From positions 113,239-177,238 of the forward strand of contig NZ_JACHXK010000016.1 in NCBI RefSeq assembly GCF_014192105.1: a DNA stretch of 64,000 nt. The letters are read 5' to 3'. The notes under the pieces were generated by a model. It did not search any database and had not been told where the DNA came from. It saw only the letters and a list, made by a program, of their open reading frames with translations. Position 1 is the first letter of the stretch. Each line of letters starts with the position of its first letter. A program made the translations under genes and the position numbers. This document shows positions 16,830 to 27,400 of this stretch, one piece after another. Source of the DNA: Paenibacillus phyllosphaerae (GTDB taxonomy: Bacteria > Bacillota > Bacilli > Paenibacillales > Paenibacillaceae).

Positions 16830-17753
16830 ATGGTAGGAGGCAAAAGCGTCGGCGACCGCGTCTTTACGCTCACGAATGTCGTTATTATGGTCATCATTAT
16901 GCTGCTGACGCTGTATCCCTTCTGGTTCTCCGTCATCAGCTCCTTGAACGACGGGGCGGACTTGCAGCGGGGGCCGATCTTCGCGTGGCCGCGCGAATTC
17001 ACGTGGGCAAGCTGGCAGACGGTGCTGGCGGACCCCGGGATTATGAAGGCCGCTTGGATTACGGCGTCGCGGACGGTGATCGTCACGGTCGTATCCGTGT
17101 TCTATACGGCGATGTTCGCTTATGCATTCTCGCGTCCTTATCTCAAAGGACGAATGTGGTATATGGTGATCGGATTTACGAGCATGTATTTCAGCGGAGG
17201 TCTAATCCCGTCTTTCATGCTAATGAATTGGCTCGGCCTGTATGATACGTACTGGGTCTATATTCTTCCAGCCCTCTTCGGCGGGTTCTGGAATGTCATT
17301 ATATTCAATGCGAATTTCAAGGCAATACCGGAGTCGCTCTTCGAATCGGCGAAAATGGACGGCGCCAGCGAATTTACGATCTTCCTCCGCATCGTCATGC
17401 CGCTGTCCAAGCCGGTGCTCGCTGCCTTGTCCGTCTTTACGGCGGTCGGGGTATGGAACGATTACGGGGCGACCTTGTATTTTACGCAGTCGACCGATCT
17501 GCAGACGCTGCAATACTTGATCTTGAAGCTCATTCAATCCAATGCGGCCGTCGAGCAGCTGGCTGCCACGGCGGCAGGTTCGTCCCCGGAAGTGGCCGAA
17601 TTGTTCGCCAAGGCGAATGGCGGGGGAAAGGTAACCGCCCGGACGCTGGAGCTGGCCGCCATGGTCATCGCCTCCCTCCCGATGATTGCGATGTATCCGT
17701 TCGCGCAGCGCTTCTTCGTGAAAGGCGTGCTGCTCGGCTCCGTGAAGGGTTAA
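16830..17753 (+). CDS. ABC importer 1: permease (LplC-like)
   Basis: This six-helix inner membrane subunit of 307 residues carries the EAA loop LFESAKMDGASEFTIFLRIVMPLS. The start is set at ATG 16830 (MVGGKSVGDRVFTL), behind AGAGGTGA; the much longer open frame from 16542 only reads through the hairpin repeat. An extra loop rich in Ala/Gly before the last helix (QLAATAAGSSPEVAELFAKA) is longer than in the paralogues. It should form a heterodimer with the 15582 product. Confidence 0.87.
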   Translation: MVGGKSVGDRVFTLTNVVIMVIIMLLTLYPFWFSVISSLNDGADLQRGPIFAWPREFTWASWQTVLADPGIMKAAWITASRTVIVTVVSVFYTAMFAYAFSRPYLKGRMWYMVIGFTSMYFSGGLIPSFMLMNWLGLYDTYWVYILPALFGGFWNVIIFNANFKAIPESLFESAKMDGASEFTIFLRIVMPLSKPVLAALSVFTAVGVWNDYGATLYFTQSTDLQTLQYLILKLIQSNAAVEQLAATAAGSSPEVAELFAKANGGGKVTARTLELAAMVIASLPMIAMYPFAQRFFVKGVLLGSVKG

Positions 17754-17769
17754 TCCGTACGCGCGTTTG

Positions 17770-17799
17770 AAGCTGCCGCATCGTCACGGCAGCTTTTGA
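17770..17799 (+). terminator. rho-independent terminator after importer 1
   Basis: AAGCTGCCG pairs with CGGCAGCTT (9 pairs, loop of eight), followed by TT. It partly separates the importer operon from the two-component system. Confidence 0.7.
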
Positions 17800-17907
17800 C
17801 GTTGCGCTTAAGGCGAGGCATGCGTAAGGATATGGGATGAAAGCATTTCCAAGATGAGGGGCTTCTGGTATAACGGAAGAAGACGATCACGAAAGGTAGG
17901 ATGCACG

Positions 17908-19653
17908 TTGCTCAATCGGTTCCGGAAGCGCAGCTTGACCAGACAGATTCTGTACCTCATCTTGATCATGCTCATGATCTTGCTCATTGCCTTCACCATC
18001 CAGGACCGGATTGCGAAACAAATTATCGAACGGAAGGTCACGGAATCGGTGGAGACGATCTCGCAGCAAGTCATAGAGAAAATGAACAGCTTCGATGCGG
18101 ATATCAAGGGGATCTCCACCTTCTTATTCTATAGTCCGACCGTACAGTCGTACTTGAATACGGAGGATGAAATGACGCGAATATTGGACCACCGGGAGGT
18201 TCTGTCCATGTTCGACAACACCAATTCGATGAAGACGAACATTCGAGGGATCCAATTGTACGACACGGCAGGCAAGCAGCTTGCCCGGTTCGGCGAAGGC
18301 GATAACTTGGCAGACATTACGCTTGTCAAGGAATTAACATATTCGGGGCTATTGGAGCTGGACACCCGGCCAACCGAACACTTCTATGCGATTACGACGC
18401 CTGTCTACGGCATCGATAGTAACGGGATCGTTACGGAGCTCAAAGGGATCGGCCGCTTCTACATGGACGTCACCAATCTCTCGCCGATTCTAGCAAGCGC
18501 TGCCATTACGCCGAACGCGCAGGTTCGGCTGCTGGATGCGGAGAACCGAACGATTGCGGGCGCGGGCAGCGTGGAAGGCGGGGAGTCCTTTCAGGTGGAC
18601 GATTGGAGTCGAGATTCCGACTATATCGTGCAGACGTTTACGCTGCCCCGCTCCAACTGGAAGCTGGTCAGCGTAATTCCCAAGGACGAACTGCTGGCGG
18701 ATTTGGATACGATCAAGCGATTTAATATCACGACCTATCTCGTCATGTTCGTCCTGTTCCAACTGTTCCTGGTCCTGTTCTCGAACCGGATTCTGAAGCC
18801 GATCCGAGCTTTGCTGGATTTCGTCAAAACCTATCCCAAGCAAGGGGGAAGCAGCCGGTTCCAGGTGGCGCTGGATAATGAAGTCGGCGTGCTCGGGACG
18901 AATCTGAACAAAATGCTGGATGAAATCAGCGTGCTCAGCGATGAAGTTCAAGCCGCACAAAAGCGAATGTACGAAGTCGAGCTGACCAAGAAACAGATGG
19001 AAGTATCGGCGTTTCGCAATCAGATTAATCCCCATTTCTTATACAATACATTGGAAAGCATCCGCGCCGTTGCCTTCTATCATGGCGTGCAGGACATTGC
19101 CGACATCTCCGAGTCGCTCTCCAAGATGTTCCGGTATGCGGTGAAGGCCGGCAACGTCGTAACGCTGCAGGATGAGATCGCCCATGTGCAAGAATACGCC
19201 CGCATTACCGATTTCCGGTTTCGGGGCAGATTTAGATTCCAGTTTGACGTGGAGGAACAGCTGCTGAACGTCAGTGCGCTCAAGATGCTTCTCCAGCCGC
19301 TCGTAGAGAATGCCGTATTCCATGGCTTGGAGCGTAAAGTCGGTCCCGGTATGGTGTGGATCGACGTGTATCGGATGGCGGATCAGCGGATCCAAGTGTC
19401 GATCCGGGATAACGGGATCGGCATGGACGGCGTCAGGCTGCAGGAGCTTACAGGTCAGCTTGTCCGTTATGACGAGCGTGATGGTATGCACGAAGAATCC
19501 GGTCAAGGAATCGGCATGCTCAATATTTATCGGCGGATTAAACTTTTCTATGGGGACGCGGCGGATATGACGTTAACCAGCCGGCTGAATGAGGGAACGA
19601 CGGTCACGGTGACATTCCCGGATCAAATGAATGAATCGTTCGGAGGGGGATGA
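17908..19653 (+). CDS. YesM-type sensor histidine kinase
   Basis: This membrane kinase of about 581 residues has a first helix (about 12-32), an extracellular Cache-like sensor, a second helix (about 273-295), a HAMP region, a His_kinase domain with the phospho-acceptor in NPHFLYNTLESIRAVAF, and an ATPase domain (LQPLVENAVFHGLE; GIGMLNIYRRI). The start is taken as TTG 17908, because AGGTAGGA lies at the right distance; the frame extends to ATG 17854 without a ribosome site. It is paired with the response regulator four bases downstream and probably senses a polysaccharide fragment, perhaps through the importer 1 lipoprotein. Confidence 0.88.
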   Translation: MLNRFRKRSLTRQILYLILIMLMILLIAFTIQDRIAKQIIERKVTESVETISQQVIEKMNSFDADIKGISTFLFYSPTVQSYLNTEDEMTRILDHREVLSMFDNTNSMKTNIRGIQLYDTAGKQLARFGEGDNLADITLVKELTYSGLLELDTRPTEHFYAITTPVYGIDSNGIVTELKGIGRFYMDVTNLSPILASAAITPNAQVRLLDAENRTIAGAGSVEGGESFQVDDWSRDSDYIVQTFTLPRSNWKLVSVIPKDELLADLDTIKRFNITTYLVMFVLFQLFLVLFSNRILKPIRALLDFVKTYPKQGGSSRFQVALDNEVGVLGTNLNKMLDEISVLSDEVQAAQKRMYEVELTKKQMEVSAFRNQINPHFLYNTLESIRAVAFYHGVQDIADISESLSKMFRYAVKAGNVVTLQDEIAHVQEYARITDFRFRGRFRFQFDVEEQLLNVSALKMLLQPLVENAVFHGLERKVGPGMVWIDVYRMADQRIQVSIRDNGIGMDGVRLQELTGQLVRYDERDGMHEESGQGIGMLNIYRRIKLFYGDAADMTLTSRLNEGTTVTVTFPDQMNESFGGG

Positions 19654-19657
19654 GGTC

Positions 19658-21112
19658 ATGTATCGGGTGCTTATCGTCGATGACGAACCTTGGGTAGCTT
19701 ATGGCCTATCGAAGCTCATTAACTGGGAAGAACTGGGCTTTACGGTAGTCGGGGAGGCGCATGACGGCTTGACGGCGATTGCGCTGATCGAACAGAATGC
19801 CCCCGATGTCGTCGTATCGGATATTCGCATGCCGGGTCTGGACGGAATCGAGCTGCTCGAAGAAATCCGCAAACGCGGTCTGGATACGTCCGTAATCTTC
19901 GTCAGCGGCTATTCCGAGTTTCAATATGCCCAGCAAGCGCTGAAGTTGGGCGCATTCGATTATCTATTGAAGCAAGTCGAACGAGGCGCGCTGCAAGACA
20001 CGATGTCGCGGCTGAAAGAGATGCTGGATGACAAGCGGAGGCTGCGCGCAGAGCCCGATTCGTTCCTGAACGACCTGTTCGACCTGCTCGATCCGGACAG
20101 CAAAATGACGATCGGGGCTTTCTTGGCGGGTAAAGGCTATCGCTTCGAGCATCCCCATTACCGATTCATCAGCTGCCAATTCCCCTATGCCACCGTTACG
20201 AATATCGATCAACTATCCGTGACGGTCGAGGGGATCGAATATTTGTCCTTCCGAACCGGCCCGAACCAAACGACGCTGCTCGTCAATTACGACGAATCGG
20301 GCGCGCCGATTACGATTTTGGATTTTATTACGCTTCACTTATCGGATGCGCTCCATATCGGGATCAGCTCCAGGTTTTGCTCCTCGGATTCTTTGTCGAA
20401 GAGCTATCAGGAAGCGGATATCGCGTTATTCAGTTCCCTATGCAGTCCGGATTCGAGAGCCGTAAGCTATAAGGACCGCACGCCCGCGCCAGAGCTGACA
20501 GGGGATATTCTTCAGTTGGAGCTCGCCGTCAAAGAGCAGCGGGCGACGCGCGCCAAAGACCTCCTGGAAGCCATCGGTCATAGCTGCTGCCGCCAAGATC
20601 TGCTCATTGACCAAGTGACCGGCATCTACAATCAGCTGGTCTCCCTAATTCACAAATATTACGGTTCTGGGAACGTGACGCAGAACATCGAATATCTGAC
20701 CTATGATCACGTGGCCCGTCACTATGGTTCCTACCCGAAGCTGTTCCGTTCGCTCGAGGAGGTGTTCGAATCGCAAGCCGATATGGAGATCGTGCTGTCG
20801 AACGACCAGGTGAAGGAGATCATGGCTTATATCGATAGCCGGTATTCGGAAGACCTTATTCTGGGGGACGTGGCGAAGCATTTTTCCATGAGTGTCGGAT
20901 ACTTAAGTTCGCTGATCAAGAAAAAGACGGGGACCGGCTACTCCGAGTATATTACCGGCAAACGGCTTCAACGCGCCAAAGAGCTGCTGGCCGAACCGAG
21001 GCTATCTGTGCAAGAGATCGTGCAGCAGGTGGGGTACAAGGACTATTTTTACTTCAACAAACTGTTCAAGAAACACGTCGGTGTGACGCCGAGCAAGTTC
21101 CGGAAGATTTAG
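19658..21112 (+). CDS. YesN-type response regulator with AraC output
   Basis: The receiver domain (residues 1-120) has the phosphorylation site Asp55 (VVVSDIRMPG) and a Lys in FDYLLKQVERG. A middle dimerisation/sensor region follows, then an AraC double HTH (about 385-485; LILGDVAKHFSMSVGYLSSL, EIVQQVGYKDYFYFNKLFK). ATG 19658 lies behind GGAGGGGG and four bases after the kinase stop, so the two are translationally coupled. Likely targets are importer 1 and the lyase and GH genes around it. Confidence 0.9.
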   Translation: MYRVLIVDDEPWVAYGLSKLINWEELGFTVVGEAHDGLTAIALIEQNAPDVVVSDIRMPGLDGIELLEEIRKRGLDTSVIFVSGYSEFQYAQQALKLGAFDYLLKQVERGALQDTMSRLKEMLDDKRRLRAEPDSFLNDLFDLLDPDSKMTIGAFLAGKGYRFEHPHYRFISCQFPYATVTNIDQLSVTVEGIEYLSFRTGPNQTTLLVNYDESGAPITILDFITLHLSDALHIGISSRFCSSDSLSKSYQEADIALFSSLCSPDSRAVSYKDRTPAPELTGDILQLELAVKEQRATRAKDLLEAIGHSCCRQDLLIDQVTGIYNQLVSLIHKYYGSGNVTQNIEYLTYDHVARHYGSYPKLFRSLEEVFESQADMEIVLSNDQVKEIMAYIDSRYSEDLILGDVAKHFSMSVGYLSSLIKKKTGTGYSEYITGKRLQRAKELLAEPRLSVQEIVQQVGYKDYFYFNKLFKKHVGVTPSKFRKI

Positions 21113-21162
21113 ACCGGCCGGGTCGTAGCTAAGGCGAACTTTGAAAGGGGTATGGCGAGGAT

Positions 21163-22122
21163 ATGACGGAGCAACGGGCAAGCGAGAACGATACCTTATT
21201 CGGCTATTTGTTCATCCACTTCATCGGCGAACAGGAGGATGGCGAGCAAATCTATTTTGCGCTGAGCCAGGACGGGCTGCACTGGCACGATTTGAATAAC
21301 CAGCAACCGGTATTGCGTTCCAACGTCGGGGAGCGGGGAGTTCGGGATCCTTATCTGCTCAGAAGCGCGGATGGCAGCCGGTTCTATCTGCTCGCGACCG
21401 ACCTTAGCATCTATCACCGCGGCGGCGACTGGAGCCAGACGACGATTACGGGAAGCCGTTCGCTCGTCATCTGGGAATCGTCCGATCTGGTGAACTGGTC
21501 CGAGCCTCGCACGGTTGAGGTTGCTCCGATAGAGACCGGCTGTGCCTGGGCGCCGGAGGCAATCTATGACGAGGCGGAAGAGGATTATCTGGTATTCTGG
21601 GCCTCCGGGAGAGAGGCTGCCGAAGGGGAAGGCCGGGGAATGCACATCTACTGCAGCAAGACGCGGGACTTCCGTACGTTCACGCCTGCCGTGCAGTATA
21701 TTACGCGAGGGGAGCAGCGCACGATTATCGATACGACCATCATGAAGGCGGGCGGCAAGTATTATCGGGCCTCCGGCGACGGTCAGATTACGATTGAGGC
21801 GAGCGACCGCTTAATGGGCGATTGGGAAGTGATCTCAACGCTGGAATCAATCGGGCTCAAGCTGACGGGGAGAGATGTCGAGGGGCCGGAATTTTTCAAA
21901 TTCAACGGCGAAGACCAATGGGGGCTGCTGGTCGATCAGTACGCCACGAAGGACGGCTATCTGCCGATCGTGACAACCGATATCGGGGATACGACGGGCT
22001 CCAGTTGGAAGAAACTCGCACCGGATACGTATTCGTTCGGCAGTTTGAAGAAACGTCATGGTTCGATCTTGCCGATCACCAAGCAAGAATACGTAGCGAT
22101 CCTGGACCAATGGGGGAAATGA
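21163..22122 (+). CDS. GH43 family glycoside hydrolase, single domain
   Basis: This cytosolic five-bladed beta-propeller of 319 residues has no signal peptide. The three acidic positions of GH43 are visible: base Asp in RGVRDPYLLR, a second acid near CAWAPEAIYD, and the general acid Glu in VEGPEFFKF. Such enzymes release arabinose or xylose from oligosaccharides. It is followed three bases later by a second GH43-type gene and is probably in the same transcript as the two-component system. Substrate preference cannot be set from sequence. Confidence 0.82.
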   Translation: MTEQRASENDTLFGYLFIHFIGEQEDGEQIYFALSQDGLHWHDLNNQQPVLRSNVGERGVRDPYLLRSADGSRFYLLATDLSIYHRGGDWSQTTITGSRSLVIWESSDLVNWSEPRTVEVAPIETGCAWAPEAIYDEAEEDYLVFWASGREAAEGEGRGMHIYCSKTRDFRTFTPAVQYITRGEQRTIIDTTIMKAGGKYYRASGDGQITIEASDRLMGDWEVISTLESIGLKLTGRDVEGPEFFKFNGEDQWGLLVDQYATKDGYLPIVTTDIGDTTGSSWKKLAPDTYSFGSLKKRHGSILPITKQEYVAILDQWGK

Positions 22123-22125
22123 GCC

Positions 22126-24156
22126 ATGCTGCTGCCTTATTATCTCATACCCGGTACCGTTTTGCCGACGGACATAGAAGGAGAACCCGCGGTCTGGCAG
22201 TCGTCCTTGCCCGGCGCAGTGGATCCTCAAGGGAATCTAGTGGCGCCGTGGGAAGGGATGAGCGCTGAATTTCAATTGACTGCAACGGCATCCAGCCGGA
22301 CCTATTCGTTCAGTGTCCGCATGATGGGCTCGAATTGCTATTGGCTGGCCGGGTATACGCGCAAGCCTGATGCCGACCCCAATGTACGCAGTCTTTTTGT
22401 CGCCAAGAGTCTCCATCTGGCCTTGAGTAAGAATGGCAACGACTATGAGGCACTGAACAGCAACTATGGCGTTCTCTTCGCCGCAGCCGATTACAGCCGA
22501 TCGGTTGCCGGTGAAACGCAATTGCTCGAGCAGCCCCGGATGTTCCGATTGGCCGATCATGGCTTCGGGATCTTGGCTATCCCTCTGAATCATCAGGGAC
22601 AGGAGAATCGTCCAGGCGAACTGCTTTATTTCGAGACGCAAGACTTGGTCCGATATGAAGAAAAAGGAAGACTGAGACTAACCGAATCGGCGATCATGGA
22701 TTTCTCTTGCCAGCTTGATGCGGAAACGCTGCGTTATCGGATCAGTTGGATCGAGGAGAGCGGTGAATCCAGCTATACGACCACGCAAAATTTCATCCAT
22801 CTGGATCCGCCGCGGTCGGGTGAGATGAATCCCGTGATGCTTTGCCAAGTGCCACTTGGTGACGACGTTGAAGCAGCGCAATGCATGGCTCTAACTTCTT
22901 CGGAAGCCGCCTATCTTCGCAATAAGCTTGGGCGTGTCCGCAATATTGCCATCGATGTCCCTACGATTCGGCTGTGTGCCGGTGATTCTACTCTGAATCT
23001 CGATACCGTTCGGGTAACGGCGAGATATTCGGACGGGAGCAGCGCGCTTAAGAGACTTACCCTGGACGAGGCTGAGACGGCCGAGCTGGATTTGTCGAAG
23101 CCAGGCGAATACACGCTCCGAGCGAGAGTTGTCCGGAAAAGGTTTCCTTATCCGATGATGCGCACCAGGCCGGATCCGTATGTGCTTCATTGGAAGGGAC
23201 GCTATTATTTTATCGCCACGGATGACGATGGTCAGCGGAAAATCCATATCCGCTCGGCAGATACGCTGGAAGGTCTGGAAGACGGACGGTCAGAAGAGGT
23301 GCTCTTGTGGGACGGTAACGTCCCTGACGGCGAGCGTCATGGACAGCATTGGGCACCGGAGCTTCACGTCATCGGCGGTAAGCTGTACAGTTTGCTGGCC
23401 ATCAGCGTCAATAATGAATGGCATGGCGTTCAAGCCCATATGGCCCTGCTTAAGGGTGAAGATCCCATGATCCCGGAACATTGGGATACGCCAAGACGAG
23501 TTCTTGACCGACACGGGAAGGCTTTAACGGATCTGGCCAAGCGGGAGCACAGTATCTCGCTCGATATGACCTATTTTGAGCATAACGGTAAGTCCTATGT
23601 CTGCTGGTCGGAGCCCAAATGGTTCGGGGAGCAGCAGGAAAGGGCGTCGCTTTATCTTGCTGCCGTAGACCCCGCAAAGCCATGGCAGCTTACTAGCGAG
23701 CCGGTGCAAATAGCCCGGAATGAGTACGGATGGGATCGGAATGGCGGCATAGCTTCCGGTGTTGCGGAGGGGCCGTTCGTGCTTAAGCGAGGCGACACGC
23801 TGTATATGGCGTATTCCGGTTCGAACGTCAGTCCGAATTATACCGTCGGTCTGCTCGCGATGTCCGCTGAAGCGGATCCGATGAATCCGGCATCCTGGAC
23901 GAAATCTAATTACCCCGTCATGCATTCGAATAGTCTGCCGGATCAATACGGACCTGGCCATAACATGTTCGTCCAAGACCGATACGGCGATTGGTACAAT
24001 GTCTATCATGCTTGCGGCGTGACCGGCGGATTCCGCCATGCCAGCATCAGTCCGCTCCATTTTCGTGTCGACGGTACTCCTGTTCTCGATATGCGGGAGG
24101 ACGAAGAACTGCTGCCGGAATTGGAGCGGGTTACGCTAACCGTATTGGTCGAATAA
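22126..24156 (+). CDS. double-propeller GH43 protein with degenerate first domain
   Basis: This protein of 676 residues is apparently cytosolic. The C-terminal half (from about residue 347) is a GH43 propeller with base Asp in TRPDPYVLHW, HWAPELHVIGG and general acid Glu in VAEGPFVLKRG. Residues about 60-250 also have propeller-like strands (SLHLALSKNGNDYEALN; ELLYFETQDLVRYEEKGR), but the RDP position reads QPRMF, so this copy should be inactive. A group-4-like bacterial Ig domain lies between (about 262-336; YSDGSSALKR ... KPGEYTLRARV). GGGGGAA overlaps the end of the preceding gene, so the two are coupled. Confidence 0.75.
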   Translation: MLLPYYLIPGTVLPTDIEGEPAVWQSSLPGAVDPQGNLVAPWEGMSAEFQLTATASSRTYSFSVRMMGSNCYWLAGYTRKPDADPNVRSLFVAKSLHLALSKNGNDYEALNSNYGVLFAAADYSRSVAGETQLLEQPRMFRLADHGFGILAIPLNHQGQENRPGELLYFETQDLVRYEEKGRLRLTESAIMDFSCQLDAETLRYRISWIEESGESSYTTTQNFIHLDPPRSGEMNPVMLCQVPLGDDVEAAQCMALTSSEAAYLRNKLGRVRNIAIDVPTIRLCAGDSTLNLDTVRVTARYSDGSSALKRLTLDEAETAELDLSKPGEYTLRARVVRKRFPYPMMRTRPDPYVLHWKGRYYFIATDDDGQRKIHIRSADTLEGLEDGRSEEVLLWDGNVPDGERHGQHWAPELHVIGGKLYSLLAISVNNEWHGVQAHMALLKGEDPMIPEHWDTPRRVLDRHGKALTDLAKREHSISLDMTYFEHNGKSYVCWSEPKWFGEQQERASLYLAAVDPAKPWQLTSEPVQIARNEYGWDRNGGIASGVAEGPFVLKRGDTLYMAYSGSNVSPNYTVGLLAMSAEADPMNPASWTKSNYPVMHSNSLPDQYGPGHNMFVQDRYGDWYNVYHACGVTGGFRHASISPLHFRVDGTPVLDMREDEELLPELERVTLTVLVE

Positions 24157-24176
24157 AGGTAGTGTTGTGAGAACGA

Positions 24177-24209
24177 CCGCTCTCTGTCTGGGACAGAGAG
24201 TGGTTTTTT
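24177..24209 (+). terminator. strong rho-independent terminator
   Basis: CCGCTCTCTGTC pairs with GACAGAGAGTGG (12 pairs, one G-T) and is followed by TTTTTT. It closes the GH43 operon. Confidence 0.9.
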
Positions 24210-24350
24210 GTATGAACGCGAACAAACATCTTAAATACCTGCACAGGAAGCTTAAAAAACTTCATTCCGAACGAGAGAACGAGTTGTTAATCTTAAGGCA
24301 AGGGAAACATCTTCCTTACACTCGCCGGGCATAAAGGGGGACGTCCAGTT

Positions 24351-24366
24351 ATGGTAACGGTTACAT
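24351..24366 (+). promoter_or_regulatory. cre-like site (CcpA) before the SLH-anchored lyase
   Basis: ATGGTAACGGTTACAT matches the cre consensus WTGNAARCGNWWWCAW except for one position, and GTAAC/GTTAC is a near-perfect dyad. It lies 80 bases before the start of the surface lyase gene. A very similar 16-mer occurs before the pectate lyase fusion gene. The rest of 24210-24446 shows no gene. Confidence 0.6.
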
Positions 24367-24446
24367 TTCGTGAGTAGGCGGAGAGAGCTTGCCGTTTATC
24401 GCAGCATGCAGCTATTGGTTAGGCCATGCCAGAGAGGAGAGCATTC

Positions 24447-27400
24447 ATGTCAAAGCAATTGAAACAGGTCTTATCGCTATTGCTATGCGTATCGCTCGTA
24501 TGTACGCCGTTGGTTACCTTTTTCCTAGGGGCGCATGTTGCGGCTGCGGCTGAGACAAGTTCCTACCCGGCGGTACAGGATGCGTTCGTATCCAACTTCA
24601 ACGCGCAAGGAGACAGTGTGGGGATCGCCCTGAACGCGAATAAATTGATATACGGCAAATTCCGGCATGTCTATCTCAAGTTCGATCTAGGCGCTATCGA
24701 TACGGAACGTTATCCGATTGACGGGATGAAGGTGATGTTGAACTTCCGCAAAACGCATGCGCCCAATGAGCTCGTATTCACGGAAAGCGAATCGGCCTTG
24801 CGAGACTCCGGCGAGGATTGGACGGTCAACAATCTGACCTATAATAACCGTCCCCAAGATATCGCGGAATCGCCGGTCGTTACGCAAAACGTGACGTCAA
24901 CCGGGGAGGAGAATCTGTCCGTCGACCTGTCCGCGATCTTCCGCAGCGCGCTCAGTAACGGAAGAACCACGGTCACTGTCCATCTAACGACAACCCGCGT
25001 GGACGATAGCGCGGTGTCCGCCAGCGAGATGTATGCTTCGCGGAATACATTGGGCTATCCCGGTCCAGCCTTATCCGTGACGTTGGGTCAACCGTTCGAG
25101 GAGGCGGAGCTGCCTGTCCAGATTTCGGCCCCCGACATGGGGAATTATTATGATAACGGCAAGACCGCGGCCATGATATTCAAGATGAGGAACGAAGCCG
25201 GCAAGTATGTGAAAGTTGACCCCGTCTCGGAAAAGCTGTCGCTTGCGGCCGATGACGCGGAAGCTTCCACGTTCGCGCTGTATGTCCAAGACTACTTCGC
25301 CACCGTGGATCATGAGGAGCCGGAGGTCGGAGCTACCAAGACGGCGTATGCCATCAAGGCTTTGGATACCGGCAAATATCTGACGATCCAGAATTATTAT
25401 ACGGCGGAAGAATTCCTTAGCAATACGCATCGTTACTTCAATATTCTGAGCGGCGATACTAGCGGCACCAGCACAGACAGGACGTTCGAGGTCAAGGCGT
25501 CGGCCGATATCCCGAACTGGAACGAACGATTCTATGTCGACCACTATGCGAAGGCGGGTTATTACCGGATCTGGTCGCATCTATCCACCATGAGAGACGA
25601 CGCGGGCTTCAACCGGTTCTACGTGACCATGCAAGACGACGCCATGCAGAGCAGTGGAACGGCGGCTCTTGATCAGGAATACCGGTTTTATTTCGAAGAG
25701 GTACCGGGCAAGGATCTGCTGGAGGTGAGCCAGGAGGTATCGGGATCAGACGCCGAATTGTTCTGGCTTCCCGTGAACGGCGATACGAACCCTGCCCATT
25801 ACAGCGTCGACGGCAGCGATGCGGGGATCGGTTTTGTCGATGGCTTCATGCGCGCGACGATGACGGACTTGGGCGCCGGCAGTCACAACTATATCGTTGC
25901 TTATGACGGAAGCGGGTATGAAGCGAAGACGGACGTGAAGGTCCTTATTTTCAGCCACCCGGGCATCTTGTTGTCCGAAGACGATTTGGCTAGCATGAAA
26001 CGCCATGTTGAGGCGAAGGAAGAGCCGTGGTACTCCGATTACCAGCGGCTGCTCAATAGCGTTTCCTATGGCGTCGCCAGTCCCGATTTCGTGACGACCG
26101 TCTTCTCGAACGTCGGACGCGGCGGCGCTCCGTCGGATTCGGCGAACATCGGATATTTCGAGAAGGGCGGCAATGCGGCGTACTTCAATGCCTTGCAGTG
26201 GGTCATTACGGGCGAGGAGCAATACGCGGCGAAAGCGGCCGATATTCTCACCCAATGGGCGCAAGCGTTGAAGGTAATCGATGGCAGGGACCGCATATTG
26301 GGCGCCGGCATCAATGCTTACAAGTATGCCAGCGCGGCGGAGATCATCCGCTATTACGACGGCGGCTACAGCGGATACAGCGATGACGACTTCAAGGCAC
26401 TGCAGGACATGATGATCAACGTGGTCTATCCCGTAATTCAGGACGCGGCCGCTCCTATGCTCGCCAACGGCAACTGGGACGCGGCGGCACTCGTCAGCAT
26501 GATGGCGATCGGCGTGTTATGCGACAAGACGGAAATCTTCGATCGCGCGATGGCCCTCTACCAGGACATTCACGTGAACGGATCGATCTTCGCCTATGTG
26601 AATGATTCGGGCCAGACGATGGAGACCGGCCGCGATCAGGCCCACGCGATGCTCGCCTTGGGGTACATGGCTGAGATCTGCCTGATCGCCTACAATCAGG
26701 ACGAGGATTTGTATGCCTTGTACGATAACCGGCTAGCGAAGGCTTTCGAATATACGGCGAAATATAATCTGTTCTCGAAGGAGCTGTACGGCGAGGATGT
26801 ACCTTTTGACTCGATGCCGAACGTGTTCGGCGATACGAGCAGGGGTTATTACGGAGCCGGGTTCGACAGAGAGAACAACGGGCTGAACCGAGGAGAGCTT
26901 CGTCCTGTGTTCGAGCAGGCGCTGGCGCTGTTCAACAAGGCAGGCGGCGCCGATCTGACCTGGACCGCGAAGGCTGCGGCAGCGATGCGCCCGCAGGGCA
27001 TGGTCCATTTCGATAACTTGAACTTCGGTACGCTGACGCATTATAACGGGGAACCTGCGAACGCAAGCGGAACGTATTTTCAGATGCGTACGAGATGGGA
27101 GCCTCTATACCAACGGAATTGGAGCATGGTGGACGGTCAACGCGTCGCCGAGACGCTGAACTCTTATTATGACGTGAACGAGAACGGCGAGCTGGTTACG
27201 AGCGTGATGAAGGAGAAGGCGCCTTTCTACCAATTAATCGCCAACAATGACGGTACGTACTCGGTTCGTCTGGTCAAGTCCGGCGCCTATCTGTCGGTCA
27301 AGGAGGAGTTGGTCGAGAGCTACAACGTGATTCGAGCCGATGCGACGACGATCGGCGAGAGCGAAAAGTTTCTGCTGCGTTCCACCGGAGTCGGTCCATT

